Origin: Colletes latitarsis
Taxonomy: Eukaryota > Arthropoda > Insecta > Hymenoptera > Colletidae
NCBI RefSeq assembly: GCF_051014445.1
Contig: NW_027488370.1
Span: 10,912,001 to 10,976,000 of the forward strand
DNA length: 64,000 bases
Direction of reading: 5' to 3'
The position numbers were made by a program, and so were the translations under genes. The notes beneath the pieces were generated by a model. That model was not told where the DNA came from. It made no database searches and saw nothing but the letters and a program-made list of their open reading frames with translations. Numbering within the stretch: position 1 is the first letter of the stretch; each line of letters starts with the position of its first letter. Shown one piece after another: positions 24,540 through 38,452 of the stretch.

Positions 24540-26398
24540 GTTTTTCACATACTTGTTGAACAGATCCTGGGTTCTTTCTGGTTTGGATCACGTAGTAATG
24601 TGGTACCACACTGAAACAGTCAATTAAACCTGGTTTCGATTAATGTTTTTGAGGATAACGCATGTTAGGTCTGGGATAGGTCTGGGATTTGCCCTCATCA
24701 GGCTCATACTTTCGCAGTTTTAACATGCATGTTGACCTGATCGAGTGTTTTTTCTGGTTTGGGTCACGTAGTAATGTGGTACCACACTGAAACAGTCGAT
24801 TAAACCCGGTTTCGATCAATATTTTTTAGGATAACGCATGTTAGGTCTAGGTTAGGCCTGGGATTTTCACTCATCAGACTCATACTTTCGCATTCTTCAC
24901 ATACTTGTTGATCGGATCCTGGGTTTTTTCTGGTTGGGATCACGTAGTAATGTGGTACCACACTGAAACAGTCAATTAAACCTGGTTTCGATCAATATTT
25001 TAGAGAATAATTCATCTTAGGTCTGGGATAGGTCTGGGATTCGCCCTCATCAGGCTCATACTTTCGCGTTTTTCACATACTTGTTGAACTGATCCTGGGT
25101 TTTTTCATGTTTGGATCACGTAGTAATGTGGTACCACACTGAAACAGTCGATTAAACCTGGTTTCGATCAATATTTTAGAGGATAACGCAAGTTAGGTCT
25201 GGGATAGGTCTGGGATTTGCCCTCATCAGACTCATACTTTCGCAAACTTCACATACTCGTTGAACAGATCCTGGGTTATTTTCTGGTTTGGATCACGTAG
25301 TAATGTGGGACCACACTGAAACAATCAATTAAACCTGGTCTTGATAAATATTTTAGAGGACAACGCATGTTAGGTCTGGGTTAGGTCTAGGATTTGCCCT
25401 CATCAGGCTCATACTTTCCCATATTTCTCATACTTCATGGCTAGACCCTGGGCTATTTCTGGATTGGATCACCTAGTAATGTGGTACCACACTGAAACAG
25501 TCAATTAAACCTGGTTTCGCTCAATATTTTAGAAGACAGCGCATGTTAGGTCTAGGTTAGGACTGGGATTTGCCCTCACCATGGTCATACTTTCGCAGTT
25601 TTAACATGCATGTTGACCTGATCGAGGGTTTTTTCTGCTTTGAATCACGTAGTAAAGTAGTACCACAACTAAAACAGTCAATTAAACCTGGTCATGATAA
25701 ATATTTTAGAGGATAACGCATGTTAGGTCTGGGTTAGGTCTAGGATTTGCCCTCGTCAGGCTCATACTTTCGCATATTTCTCATACTTCATGGCTAGATC
25801 CTGGGCTATTTCTGGATTGGATCACGTAGTAATGTGGTACCACACTGAAACAGTCAATTAAACCTGGTTTCCATCAATATCTTAGAGGACAACGCAAGTT
25901 AGGTCTGGGATAGGTCTGGGATTTGCCCTCATCAGGCTCATACTTTCGCGTTTTTCACATACTTGTTGAACAGATCCTGGGTTTTTTCTGGTTTGGATCA
26001 CGTAGTATTGTGGTACCACACTGAAACAGTCCATTAAACCTGGTTTGGATCAATATTTTAGAGGATAACGCATGTTAGGTCTAGGTTAGGTCTGGGATTT
26101 TCACTCATCAGACTCATACTTTCGCATTCTTCACATACTTGTTGAACGGATCCTGGGTTTTTTCTGGTTTGGTTCACGTAGTAATGTGGTACCACACTGA
26201 AACGTTCAATTAAACCTGGTCTTGATAAATATTTTAGAGGATAACGCATGTTAGGTTTGGGTTAGGTCTAAGATTTGCCCTCATCAGGCTCATACTTTCG
26301 CATATTTCTCATACTTCATGGCTAGATCCTGGGCTATTTCTGGATTGGATCACGTAGTAATGTGGTACCACACTGAAACAGTCAATTAAACCTGGTTT
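23999..26398 (+). repeat. Block B, copy 2
   Basis: Second copy of 19,068-21,467. Where B1 turns into the A-derived segment (ggttttgatc), B2 continues as ggtttccatc, so the junction in B1 lies near 21,410-21,467. Part of it, extended leftward to 23,831, matches B3 at offset 14,622. Confidence 0.9.
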
Positions 26399-28190
26399 CC
26401 ATCATTATCTTAGAGGACAACGCAAGTTAGGTCCGGGATAGGTCTGGGATTTGCCCTCATCAGGCTCATACTTTCGCGTTTTTCACATACTTGTTGAACA
26501 GATCCTGGGTTTTTTCTGGTTTGGATCACGTAGTAGTGTGGTACCACACTGAAACAGTCAATTAAACCTGGTTTCGATCAATATTTTAGAGAATAACGCA
26601 TGTTAGGTCTAGGTTAGGTCTGGGATTTGCTCTCATCAGGCTCATTCTTTCGCATATTTCTCATACTTGATGGGTAGATCCTGGGCTTTTTCTGGATTGC
26701 ATCACGTAGTAATGAAGTACAACACTGAAACAGTCAATTAAACCTGGTTTCCATTAATATTTTAGAGGACAACGCATGTTAGGACTGGGATAGGTCTGGG
26801 ATTTGCCCTCATCAGGCTCATACTTTCGCGTTTTTCACATACTTGTTGAACTGATCCTGGGTTATTTTCTGGTTTGGATCACATAGTAATGTGGTACCAC
26901 ACTGAAACAGTCGATTAAACCTGGTTTCGATTAATATTTTTAAGGATAACGCATGTTAGGTCTAGGTTAGGCCTGGGATTTTCACTCATCAGACTCATAC
27001 TTTCGCACACTTCACATACTCGTTGAACAGATCCTGGGTTATTTTCTGGTTTGGATCACATAGTAATGTGGTTCCACACTGAAACAGTCGATTAAACCAG
27101 GTTTCGATGAATATTTTTGAGGATAACGCATATTAGGTCAAGGTTAGGCCTGGGATTTTCACTCATCAGACTCATATTTTCGCATTCTTCACATACTTGT
27201 TGAACGGATCCTGGGTTTTTTCTGGTTTGGATCACGTAGTAATGTGGTACCACACTGAAACAGTCAATTAAACCTGGTTTCGATCAATATTTTAACGAAT
27301 AACGCATGTTAGGTCTAGGTTAGGCCTGGGATTTTCACTCATCAGAGTCATATTTTCGCATTCTTCACATACTTGTTGAACGGATCCTGGGTTTTTTCTG
27401 GTTTGGATCACGTAGTAATGTGGTACCACACTGATGCAGTCAATTAAACCTGGTTTCGATCAATATTTTAGAGAATAACGCATGTTAGGTCTAGGTTAGG
27501 TCTGGGATTTGCCCTCATCAGGCTCATACTTTCGCACACTTCACATACTTGTTGAACAGATCCTGGGATATTTTCTGGTTTGGATCACATAGTAATGTGG
27601 TACCACACTGAAACAGTCGATTAAACCAGGTTTCGATGAATATTTTTGAGGATAACGCATGTTAGGTCTAGGTTAGGCCTGGGATTTTCACTCATCAGAC
27701 TCATATTTTCGCATTCTTCACATACTTGTTGAACGGATCCTGGGTTTTTTCTGGTTCGGATCACGTAGTAATGTGGTACCACACTGAAACAGTCAATTAA
27801 ACCTGGTTTCGATCAATATTTTAGAGAATAACGCATGTTAGGTCTAGGTTAGGTCTGGGATTTGCCCTCATTAGGCTCATACTTTCGCACACTTCACATA
27901 CTCGTTGAACAGATCCTGGGTTATTTTCTGGTTTGGATCACATAGTAATGTGGTACCACAAACGAAACAGTCGATTAAACCAGGTTTCGATGAATATTTT
28001 TGAGGATAACGCATGTTAGGTCTAGGTTAGGCCCGGGATTTTCACTCATCAGACTCATACTTTCGCATTCTTCACATACTTGTTGATCGGATCCTGGGTT
28101 TTTTCTGGTTTGGATCACGTAGCAATGTGGGACCACACTGAAACAGTCAATTAAACCTGGTTTCGATCAATATTTTAGAGAATAATTCAT
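26399..28190 (+). repeat. A-family copy, diverged, related to about 5.1-6.3 kb
   Basis: Alternating b, e, c and f monomers. 26,58x-26,8xx aligns with the 5.1-kb region at offset 21,491 (shared gatgggtagatcc). About 27,480-28,190 aligns with 5,63x-6,34x at offset 21,845 (shared cctgggatattttctgg, cctcattaggc, gtagcaatgtgggacc). The two offsets differ by 354, so two monomers were gained or lost here. More substitutions separate these copies than separate A1 from A2. Confidence 0.75.
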
Positions 28191-30256
28191 GTTAGGTCTA
28201 GGTTAGGTCTAGGATTTGCCCTCATCAGGCTCATACTTTCGCACACTTCACATACTCGTTGAACAGATCCTGGGTTATTTTCTGGTTTGGATCACATAGT
28301 AATGTGTTACCACACTGAAACAGTCAATTAAACCAGGTTTCGATGAATATTTTTGAGGATAACGCATGTTAGGTCTGGGTTAGGCCTGGGATTTTCACTC
28401 ATCAGACTCATACTTTCGCACACTTCACATACTCGTTGAACAGATCCTGGGTTTTTTCTGGTTTGGATCACGTAGTAATGTGGTACCACAAAGAAACAGT
28501 CAATTAAACCTGGTTTCGATCAATATTTTAGAGAATAACGCATGTTAGGTCTAGGTTAGGTCTGGGATTTGCCCTCATCAGGCTCATACTTTCGCACACT
28601 TCACATACTCGTTGAACAGATCCTGGGTTATTTTCTGGTTTGGATCACATATTAATGTGGTACCACACTGAATCAGTCGATTAAACCAGGTTTCGATCAA
28701 TATTTTTGTGGATAACGCATGTTAGGTCTAGGATAGGCCGGGGTTTTTCACTCATCATACTCATACTTTCGCATTCTTCACATACTTGTTGAGCGGATCC
28801 TGGGCTTTTACTGGTTTGGATCACGTAGTAATGTGGGACCACACTGAAACATTCAATTAAACCTGGTCTTGATAAATATTTTGGAGGATAACGCTTGTTA
28901 GGTCTAGGTTAGCCCTGGGATTTTCACTCATCAGACTCATACTTTCGCATTCTTGACATACTTGTTGAACTGATCCTGGGCTTTTTCTGGATTGCATCAC
29001 GTAGTAATGAAGTACAACACTGATACAGTCAATTAAACCTGGTCTTGATAAATATTTTAGAGGATAACGCGAGTTAGGTCTGGGATAGGGCTGGGATTTG
29101 CCCTCATCAGGCTCATACCTTCGCGTTTTTCACATACTTGTTGAACAGATCCTGGGTTTTTTATGGTTTGTATCACGTAGTAATGTGGTGCCACACTGAA
29201 ACAGTCAATTAAACCTGGTTTCGATCAATATTTTAGAGAATAATTCATGTTAGGTCTAGGTTAGGTCTGCGATTTGCTCTCATCAGGCTCATTCCCTCGC
29301 ATATTTCTCATACTTGATGGCTAGATCCTGGGCTTTTTCTGGATTGCATCACGTAGTAATAAAGTACAACACTGAAACAGTCAATTAAAACTGGTTTCCA
29401 TCAATATCTTTGAGGACAACGCAAGTTAGGTCTGGGATAGGTCTGGGACTTGCCCTCATCAGGCTCATACTTTCGCGTTTTTCACATACTTGTTGAACAG
29501 ATCCTGGGTTTTTTCTGGTTTGGATCACGTAGTAGTGTGGTACCACACTGAAACAGTCGATTAAACCAGGTTTCGATCTATATTTTTGAGAATAACGCAT
29601 GTAAGGTCTAGGTTAGGCCTGGGATTTTCACTCATCAGGCTCATACTTTCGCATTCTTCACATACTCGTAGAACGGATCCTGGGTGTTTTCTGGTTTGGA
29701 TCACGTAGTAATGTGGTACCACGCTGAAACAGTCAATTAAACCTGGTTTCGTTCAATATTTTAGAGGATAACGCAAGTTAGGTCTGGGATAGGTCTGGGA
29801 TTTGCCCTCATCAGGCTCATACTTTCGCGTTTTTCACATACTTGTTGAACAGATCCTGGGTTTTTTCTGGTTTGGATCACGTAGTAGCGGTACCACACTG
29901 AAACAGTCCATTATACCTGGTTTGGATCAATATTTTAGAGGATAACGCATGTTAGGTCTAGGTTAGGTCTGGGATTTTCACTCATGAGACTCATACTTTC
30001 GCACACTTCACATACTTGTTGAACAGATCCCGGGATATTTTCTGGTTTGGATCACATAGTAATGTGGTACCACACTGAAACAGTCGATTAAACCAGGTTT
30101 CGATGAATATTTTTGAGGATAACGCATGTTAGGTCTAGGTTAGGCCTGGGATTTTCACTCATCAGACTCATATTTTCGCATTCTTCACATACTTGTTGAA
30201 CGGATCCTGGGTTTTTTCTGGTTTGGATCACGTAGTAATGTGGTACCACACTGAAA
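28191..30256 (+). repeat. A-family mosaic
   Basis: Monomers resembling scattered parts of A1: gataggccggggttttt near 28,731 (compare 8.8 kb), gataacgcttgttagg near 28,887 and cttgacatac near 28,954 (compare 7.0 and 33.8 kb), then e and b units as near 7.7-8.2 kb. A 2-bp deletion at about 29,887 turns gtagtagtgtggtacc into gtagtagcggtacc and shortens that monomer. Confidence 0.75.
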
Positions 30257-31142
30257 CAGTCAATTAAACCTGGTTTCGATCAATATTTTAGAGAATAACG
30301 CATGTTAGGTCTAGGTTAGGTCTGGGATTTGCCCTCATCAGGCTCATACTTTCGCACACTTCACATACTCGTTGAACAGATCCTGGGTTATTTTCTGGTT
30401 TGGATCACATATTAATGTGGTACCACACTGAATCAGTCGATTAAACCAGGTTTCGATCAATATTTTTGTGGATAACGCATGTTAGGTCTAGGATAGGCCG
30501 GGGTTTTTCACTCATCATACTCATACTTTCGCATTCTTCACATACTTGTTGAACGGATCCTGGGCTTTTACTGGTTTGGATCACGTAGTAATGTGGGACC
30601 ACACTGAAACATTCAATTAAACCTGGTCTTGATAAATATTTTAGAGCATAACGCATGTTAGGTCTGGGTTAGGTCTAGGATTTGCCCACATCAGGCTCAT
30701 ACGTTCGCATATTTCTCATACTTCATGGCTGGGTCCTGGGCTATTTTTGGATTGGATCACGTAGTAATGTGGTACCACACTGAAACGGTCAATTAAACCT
30801 GGTTTTGATCAATATTTTTGAGAATAATTCATGTTAGGTCTAGGTTAGGTCTGGGATTTGCTCTCATCAGGCTCATTCTTTCGCATATTTCTCATACTTG
30901 ATGGCTAGATCCTGGGCTTTTTCTGGATTGCATCACGTAGTAATGAAGTACAACACTGAAACAGTCAATTAAACCTGGTTTCCATTAATATTTTAGAGGA
31001 CAACGCATGTTAGGACTGGGATAGGTCTGGGATTTGCCCTCATCAGGCTCATACTTTCGCGTTTTTCACATACTTGTTGAACAGATCCTGGGTTTTTTCT
31101 GGTTTGGATCACGTAGTAGTGTGGTACCACACTGAAACAGTC
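30257..31142 (+). repeat. 5-monomer block, first copy (pair at 32,547)
   Basis: About 886 bp matching 32,547-33,432 at offset 2,290 (13 monomers + 2). Shared private spellings: catacgttcgcat, catggctgggtcctggg and ctgaaacggtc. Differences seen include gagcataac versus gagtataac near 30,646/32,936, and ttattttc versus ttttttc near 30,379. The right end is the g/c mismatch at 31,143/33,433. Confidence 0.82.
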
Positions 31143-32546
31143 GATTAAACCAGGTTTCGATCTATATTTTTGAGGATAACGCATGTAAGGTCTAGGTTAG
31201 GCCTGGGATTTTCACTCATCAGGCTCATACTTTCGCATTCTTCACATACTTGTTGAACGGATCCTGGGTGTTTTCTGGTTTGGATCACGTAGTAATGTGG
31301 GACCACACTGAAACAGTCAATTAAACCTGGTTTCGATCAATATTTTAGAGAATAATTCATGTTAGGTCTAGGTTAGGTCTAGGATTGGCCCTCATCAGGC
31401 TCATACTATCGCATGTTTCTCATACTTCATGGCTAGATCCTGGGCTGTTTCTGGATTGTATCACGTAGTAATGTGGTACCACGCTGAAACAGTCAATTAA
31501 ACCTGGTTTCGTTCAATATTTTAGAGGATAACGCAAGTTAGGTCTGGGATAGGTCTGGGATTTGCCCTCATCAGGCTCATACTTTCGCGTTTTTCACATA
31601 CTTGTTGAACAGATCCTGGGTTTTTTCTGGTTTGGATCACGTAGTAGTGTGGTACCACACTGAAACAGTCCATTATACCTGGTTTGGATCAATATTTTAG
31701 AGGATAACGCATGTTAGGTCTAGGTTAGGTCTGGGATTTTCACTCATGAGACTCATACTTTCGCATTCTTCACATACTTGTTTAACGGATCCTGGGTTTT
31801 TACTGGTTTGCGTCACGTAGTAATGTGGTACCACACTGAAACAGTCAATTAAACCTGGTTTCGATCAATATTTTAGAGAATAACGCATGTTAGGTCTAGG
31901 TTAGGTCTGGGATTTGCCCTCATCAGGCTCATACTTTCGCACACTTCACATACTTGTTGAACAGATCCCGGGATATTTTCTGGTTTGGATCACATAGTAA
32001 TGTGGTACCACACTGAAACAGTCGATTAAACCAGGTTTCGATGAATATTTTTGAGGATAACGCATGTTAGGTCTAGGTTAGGCCTGGGATTTTCACTCAT
32101 CAGACTCATACTTTCGCACACTTCACATACTCGTTGAACAGATCCTGGGTTTTTTCTGGTTTGGATCACGTAGTAATGTGGGACCACACTGAAACAGTCA
32201 ATTAAACCTGGTTTCGATCAATATTTTAGAGAATAATTCATGGTAGGTCTAGGTTAGGTCTAGGATTTGCCCTCATCAGGCTCATACTTTCGCACACTTC
32301 ACATACTCGTTGAACAGATCCTGGGTTATTTTCTGGTTTGGATCACATAGTAATGTGTTACCACACTGAAACAGTCGATTAAACCAGGTTTCGATGAATA
32401 TTTTTGAGGATAACGCATGTTAGGTCTAGGTTAGGCCTGGGATTTTCACTCATCAGACTCATACTTTCGCACACTTCACATACTCGTTGAACAGATCCTG
32501 GGTTTTTTCTGGTTTGGATCACGTAGTAATGTGGTACCACAAAGAA
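31143..32546 (+). repeat. A-family mosaic with a copy shared at 34.8-35.3 kb
   Basis: 31,143-31,628 matches 34,842-35,327 at offset 3,699 (21 monomers + 3), sharing gatctatatttttgagg, gcatgtaaggtctagg and gctgtttctggattgtat. The rest alternates c and f monomers. cagatcccgggatatt at about 31,963 recurs at about 30,025 (offset 1,938), an SmaI-like cccggg not seen in other classes. Confidence 0.78.
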
Positions 32547-33432
32547 ACAGTCAATTAAACCTGGTTTCGATCAATATTTTAGAGAATAACGCATGTTAGG
32601 TCTAGGTTAGGTCTGGGATTTGCCCTCATCAGGCTCATACTTTCGCACACTTCACATACTCGTTGAACAGATCCTGGGTTTTTTCTGGTTTGGATCACAT
32701 ATTAATGTGGTACCACACTGAATCAGTCGATTAAACCAGGTTTCGATCAATATTTTTGTGGATAACGCATGTTAGGTCTAGGATAGGCCGGGGTTTTTCA
32801 CTCATCATACTCATACTTTCGCATTCTTCACATACTTGTTGAACGGATCCTGGGCTTTTACTGGTTTGGATCACGTAGTAATGTGGGACCACACTGAAAC
32901 ATTCAATTAAACCTGGTCTTGATAAATATTTTAGAGTATAACGCATGTTAGGTCTGGGTTAGGTCTAGGATTTGCCCACATCAGGCTCATACGTTCGCAT
33001 ATTTCTCATACTTCATGGCTGGGTCCTGGGCTATTTTTGGATTGGATCACGTAGTAATGTGGTACCACACTGAAACGGTCAATTAAACCTGGTTTTGATC
33101 AATATTTTTGAGAATAATTCATGTTAGGTCTAGGTTAGGTCTGGGATTTGCTCTCATCAGGCTCATTCTTTCGCATATTTCTCATACTTGATGGCTAGAT
33201 CCTGGGCTTTTTCTGGATTGCATCACGTAGTAATGAAGTACAACACTGAAACAGTCAATTAAACCAGGTTTCCATTAATATTTTAGAGGACAACGCATGT
33301 TAGGACTGGGATAGGTCTGGGATTTGCCCTCATCAGGCTCATACTTTCGCGTTTTTCACATACTTGTTGAACAGATCCTGGGTTTTTTCTGGTTTGGATC
33401 ACGTAGTAGTGTGGTACCACACTGAAACAGTC
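32547..33432 (+). repeat. 5-monomer block, second copy
   Basis: Pair of 30,257-31,142. Its right half (from about 33,121) is also the start of the longer match to 6.3-8.7 kb. So this stretch is a join between two duplication histories. Confidence 0.8.
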
Positions 33433-35515
33433 CATTATACCTGGTTTGGATCAATATTTTAGAGGATAACGCATGTTAGGTCTAGGTTAGGTCTGGGATT
33501 TTCACTCATGAGACTCATACTTTCGCATTCTTCACATACTTGTTTAACGGATCCTGGGTTTTTACTGGTTTGCGTCACGTAGTAATGTGGTACCACACTG
33601 AAACAGTCAATTAAACCTGGTTTCGATCAATATTTTAAAGAATAACGCATGTTAGGTCTAGGTTAGGTCTGGGATTTGCCCTCATCAGACTCATACTTTC
33701 GCGTTTTTCACATACTTGTGGAACAGATCCTGGGTTTTTACTGATTTGGATCACGTAGTAATGTGGTACCACACTGAAACATTCAATTAAACCTGGTCTT
33801 GATAAATATTTTGGAGGATAACGCTTGTTAGGTCTAGGTTAGCCCTGGGATTTTCACTCATCAGACTCATACTTTCGCATTCTTGACATACTTGTTGAAC
33901 TGATCCTGGGCTTTTTCTGGATTGCATCAGGTAGTAATGAAGTACAACACTGATACAGTCAATTAAACCTGGTCTTGATAAATATTTTAGAGGATAACGC
34001 GAGTTAGGTCTGGGATAGGGCTGGGATTTGCCCTCATCAGGCTCATACCTTCGCGTTTTTCACATACTTGTTGAACAGATCCTGGGTTTTTTATGGTTTG
34101 TATCACGTAGTAATGTGGTGCCACACTGAAACAGTCCATTAAACCTGGTTTGGATCAATATTTTAGAGGATAACGCATGTTAGGTCTGGGATAGGTCTGG
34201 GATTTGCCCTCATCAGACTCATACTTTCGCACACTTCACATTCTCGTTGAACAGATCCTGGGTTATTTTCTTGTTTGGATCACATAGTAATGTGGTACCA
34301 CACTGAAACAGTCGATTAAACCTGGTTTGGATCAATATTTTAGAGGATAACGCATGTTAGGTCTAGTTTAGGCCTGGGATTTTCACTCATCAGACTCATA
34401 CTTTCGCATTCTTCACATACTTGTTGAACGGATCCAGGGTTTTTTCTGGTTTGGATCTCGTAGTAATGTGGGACCACACTGAAACAGTCAATTAAACCTG
34501 GTTTCGATCAATATTTTAGAGAATAATTCATGTTAGGTCTAGGTTAGGTCTGCGATTTGCTCTCATCAGGCTCATTCCCTCGCATATTTCTCATACTTGG
34601 TGGCTAGATCCCGGGCTTTTTCTGGATTGCATCACGTAGTAATAAAGTACAACACTGAAACAGTCAATTAAAACTGGTTTCCATCAATATCTTAGAGGAC
34701 AACGCAAGTTAGGTCTGGGATAGGTCTGGGACTTGCCCTCATCAGGCTCATACTTTCGCGTTTTTCACATACTTGTTGAACAGATCCTGGGTTTTTTCTG
34801 GTTTGGATCACGTAGTAGTGTGGTACCACACTGAAACAGTCGATTAAACCAGGTTTCGATCTATATTTTTGAGGATAACGCATGTAAGGTCTAGGTTAGG
34901 CCTGGGATTTTCACTCATCAGGCTCATACTTTCGCATTCTTCACATACTTGTTGAACGGATCCTGGGTGTTTTCTGGTTTGGATCACGTAGTAATGTGGG
35001 ACCACACTGAAACAGTCAATTAAACCTGGTTTCGATCAATATTTTAGAGAATAATTCATGTTAGGTCTAGGTTAGGTCTAGGATTGGCCCTCATCAGGCT
35101 CATACTATCGCATGTTTCTCATACTTCATGGCTACATCCTGGGCTGTTTCTGGATTGTATCACGTAGTAATGTGGTACCACGCTGAAACAGTCAATTAAA
35201 CCTGGTTTCGTTCAATATTTTAGAGGATAACGCAAGTTAGGTCTGGGATAGGTCTGGGATTTGCCCTCATCAGGCTCATACTTTCGCGTTTTTCACATAC
35301 TTGTTGAACAGATCCTGGGTTTTTTCCGGTTTGGGTCACGTAGTAGTGTGGTACCACACTGAAACAGTCCATTAAACCTGGTTTGGATCAATATTTTAGA
35401 GGATAACGCATGTTAGGTCTAGGTTAGGTCAGGGATTTGCCCTCATGAGACTCATACTTTCGCACACTTCACATACTCGTTGAACAGATCCTGGGTTATT
35501 TTCTGGTTTGGATCA
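33121..35515 (+). repeat. Older copy of A1 6,343-8,737 (about 2.4 kb)
   Basis: Aligns at a constant offset of 26,778 from about 6,343 to 8,737, sharing ctcatgagactcatac, gataacgcttgttagg, aacgcgagttagg, gattccctcgc-like and ccggtttgggtcacg spellings in the same order. Scattered substitutions are evident (tgtctaac versus tgtttaac near 33,542; cctgcg versus cctggg at 35,494). That makes this duplication older than A1/A2. Confidence 0.82.
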
Positions 35516-38452
35516 CGTAGTAATGTGGGACCACACTGAAACAATCAATTAAACCTGGTCTTGATAAATATTTTAGAGGACAACGCATGTTAGGTCTGGG
35601 TTAGGTCTGGGATTTGCCCTCATCAGGCTCATACTTTCGCGTTTTTCACATACTTGTGGAACAGATCCTGGGTTTTTACTGATTTGGATCACGTAGTAAT
35701 GTGGTACCACACTGAAACATTCAATTAAACCTGGTCTTGATAAATATTTTGGAGGATAACGCTTGTTAGGTCTGGGTTAGGTCTGGGATTTGCCCTCATC
35801 AGGCTCATACTTTCGCGTTTTTCACATTCTTGTTGAACAGATCCTGGGCTCTTACTGGTTTGGATCACGTAGTAATGTGGTACCACACTGAAACATTCAA
35901 TTAAACCTGGTCTTGATAAATATTTTGGAGGATAACGCATGTTAGGTCTAGGATAGGCCGGGGTTTTTCACTCATCATACTCATACTTTCGCATTCTTCA
36001 CATACTTGTTGAACGGATCCTGGGCTCTTACTGGTTTGGATCACGTAGTAATGTGGTACCACACTGAAACATTCAATTAAACCTGGTCTTGATAAATATT
36101 TTAGAGGATAACGCATGTTAGGTCTGGGTTAGGTCTACGATTTGCCCACATCAGGCTCATACTTTCGCATATTTCTCATACTTCATGGCTGGATCCAGGG
36201 CTATTTTTGGATTGGATCACGTAGTAATGTGGTTCCACACTGAAACAGTCAATTAAACCTGGTTTTGATCAATATTTTTGAGAATAATTCATGTTAGGTC
36301 TAGGTTAGGTCTGGGATTTTCACTCATCAGACTCATACTTTCGCATTCATCACATACTTGTTTAACGGATCCTGGGTTTTTACTGGTTTGGGTCACGTAC
36401 TAATGTGGTACCACACTGAAACAGTCGATTAAACCAGGATTCGATCAATATTTTTGAGGATAACGCATGTTAGGTCTAGGTTAGGCCTGGGATTTTCACT
36501 CATCAGACTCATATTTTCGCATTCTTCACATACTTGTTGAACGGATCCTGGGTTTTTTCTGGTTTGGATCACGTAGTAATGTGGTACCACACTGAAACAG
36601 TCAATTAAACCTGGTTTCGATCAATATTTTAGAGAATAACGCATGTTAGGTCTAGGTTAGGTCTGGGATTTGCCCTCATCAGGCTCATACTTTCGCGTTT
36701 TTCACATACTTGTGGAACAGATCCTGGGTTTTTACTGATTTGGATCACGTAGTAATGTGGTACCACACTGAAACATTCAATTAAACCTGGTCTTGATAAA
36801 TATTTTAGAGGATAACGCTTGTTAGGTCTGGGCTAGGTCCAGGGTTTGCCCTCGTCAGGCTCATACTTTCGCATATTTCTCATACTTCATGGCTAGATCC
36901 TGGGCTATTTCTGGATTGGATCACGTAGTAATGTGGTACCACACTGAAACATTCAATTAAACCTGGTCTTGATAAATATTTTAGAGGATAACGCATGTTA
37001 GGTCTGGGTTAGGTCTAGGATTTGCTCCCATCAGGCTCATACTTTCGCATATTTCTCATACTTCATGGCTGGATCCTGGGCTATTTCTGGATTGGATCAC
37101 GTAGTAATGTGGTACCGCACTGAAACAGTCAATTAAACCTGGTCTTGACAAATATTTTAGACGATAACGCAAGTTAGGTCTGGGATAGGTCTGGGATTTG
37201 CCCTCTTCAGGCTCATACTTTCGCAGTTTTAACCTGCATGTTGACCTGATCGAGGGTTTCTTCTGGTTTGGGTCAGGTAGTAATGTGGAGCCACACTGAA
37301 ACAGTCGATTAAACCAGGTTTCGATCAATATTTTTGAGGATAACGCATGTTAGGTCTAGGTTAGTCCTGGGATTTTCACTCATCAGACTCATACTTTCGC
37401 AGTTTTAACGTGCATGGTGACCTGATCGAGGGTTTTTTCTGGTTTGGGTCACGTAGTAATGTGGTACCACACTGAAACAGTCGATTAAACCAGGTTTCGA
37501 TCAATATTTTTGAGGATAACGCATGTTAGGTCTAGGTTAGGTCTAGGATTTGCCCTCATCAGGCTCATACTTTCGCACACTTCACATACTCGTTGAACAG
37601 ATCCTGGGTTATTTTCTGGTTTGGATCACGTAGTAATGTGGGACCACACTGAAACAATCAATTAAACCTGGTCTTGATAAATATTTTAGAGGACAACGCA
37701 TGTTAGGTCTGGGTTAGGTCTGGGATTTGCCCTCATCAGGCTCATACTTTCGCGTTTTTCACATACTTGTGGAACAGATCCTGGGTTTTTACTGATTTGG
37801 ATCACGTAGTAATGTGGTACCACACTGAAACATTCAATTAAACCTGGTCTTGATAAATATTTTGGAGGATAACGCTTGTTAGGTCTAGGTTAGCCCTGGG
37901 ATTTTCACTCATCAGGCTCATACTTTCGCATTCTTGACATACTTGTTGAACTGATCCTGGGCTTTTTCTGGATTGCATCACGTAGTAATGAAGTACAACA
38001 CTGATACAGTCAATTAAACCTGGTCTTGATAAATATTTTAGAGGATAACGCGAGTTAGGTCTGGGATAGGGCTGGGATTTGCCCTCATCAGGCTCATACT
38101 TTCGCATTCTTCACATACTTGTTGAACGGATCCTGTGTTTTCTCTGGTTTGGACCACGTAGTAATATGGTACCACACTGAAACAGTCGATTAAACATGGT
38201 TTCGAATAATATTTTTGAGGATTACGCATGTTAGGTCTGGGTTAGGTCTAGGATTTGCCCACATCAGGCTCATACTTTCGCACACTTCACATACTCGTTG
38301 AACAGATCCTGGGCTTTTTCTGGATTGCATCACGTAGTAATGAAGTACAACACTGAAACAGTCAATTAAACCTGGTTTCCAGGAATATTTTAGAGGACAA
38401 CGCATGTTAGGTCTAGGTTAGGCCTGGGATTTGCCCTCATCAGGGTCATACT
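35516..38452 (+). repeat. Mosaic tract with single-monomer and 12-monomer repeats
   Basis: About 35,52x-35,77x recurs at 37,63x-37,88x, offset 2,113. A one-monomer duplication is visible: the rare gggctcttactggtttgg occurs at 35,846 and 36,022, exactly 176 bp apart, with matching right flanks. Around 36.2-36.5 kb the monomers resemble 9.1-9.4 kb. Near 37.2 and 37.4 kb two class d units have changed palindromes (aacctgcatgtt, aacgtgcatggt). Confidence 0.75.
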
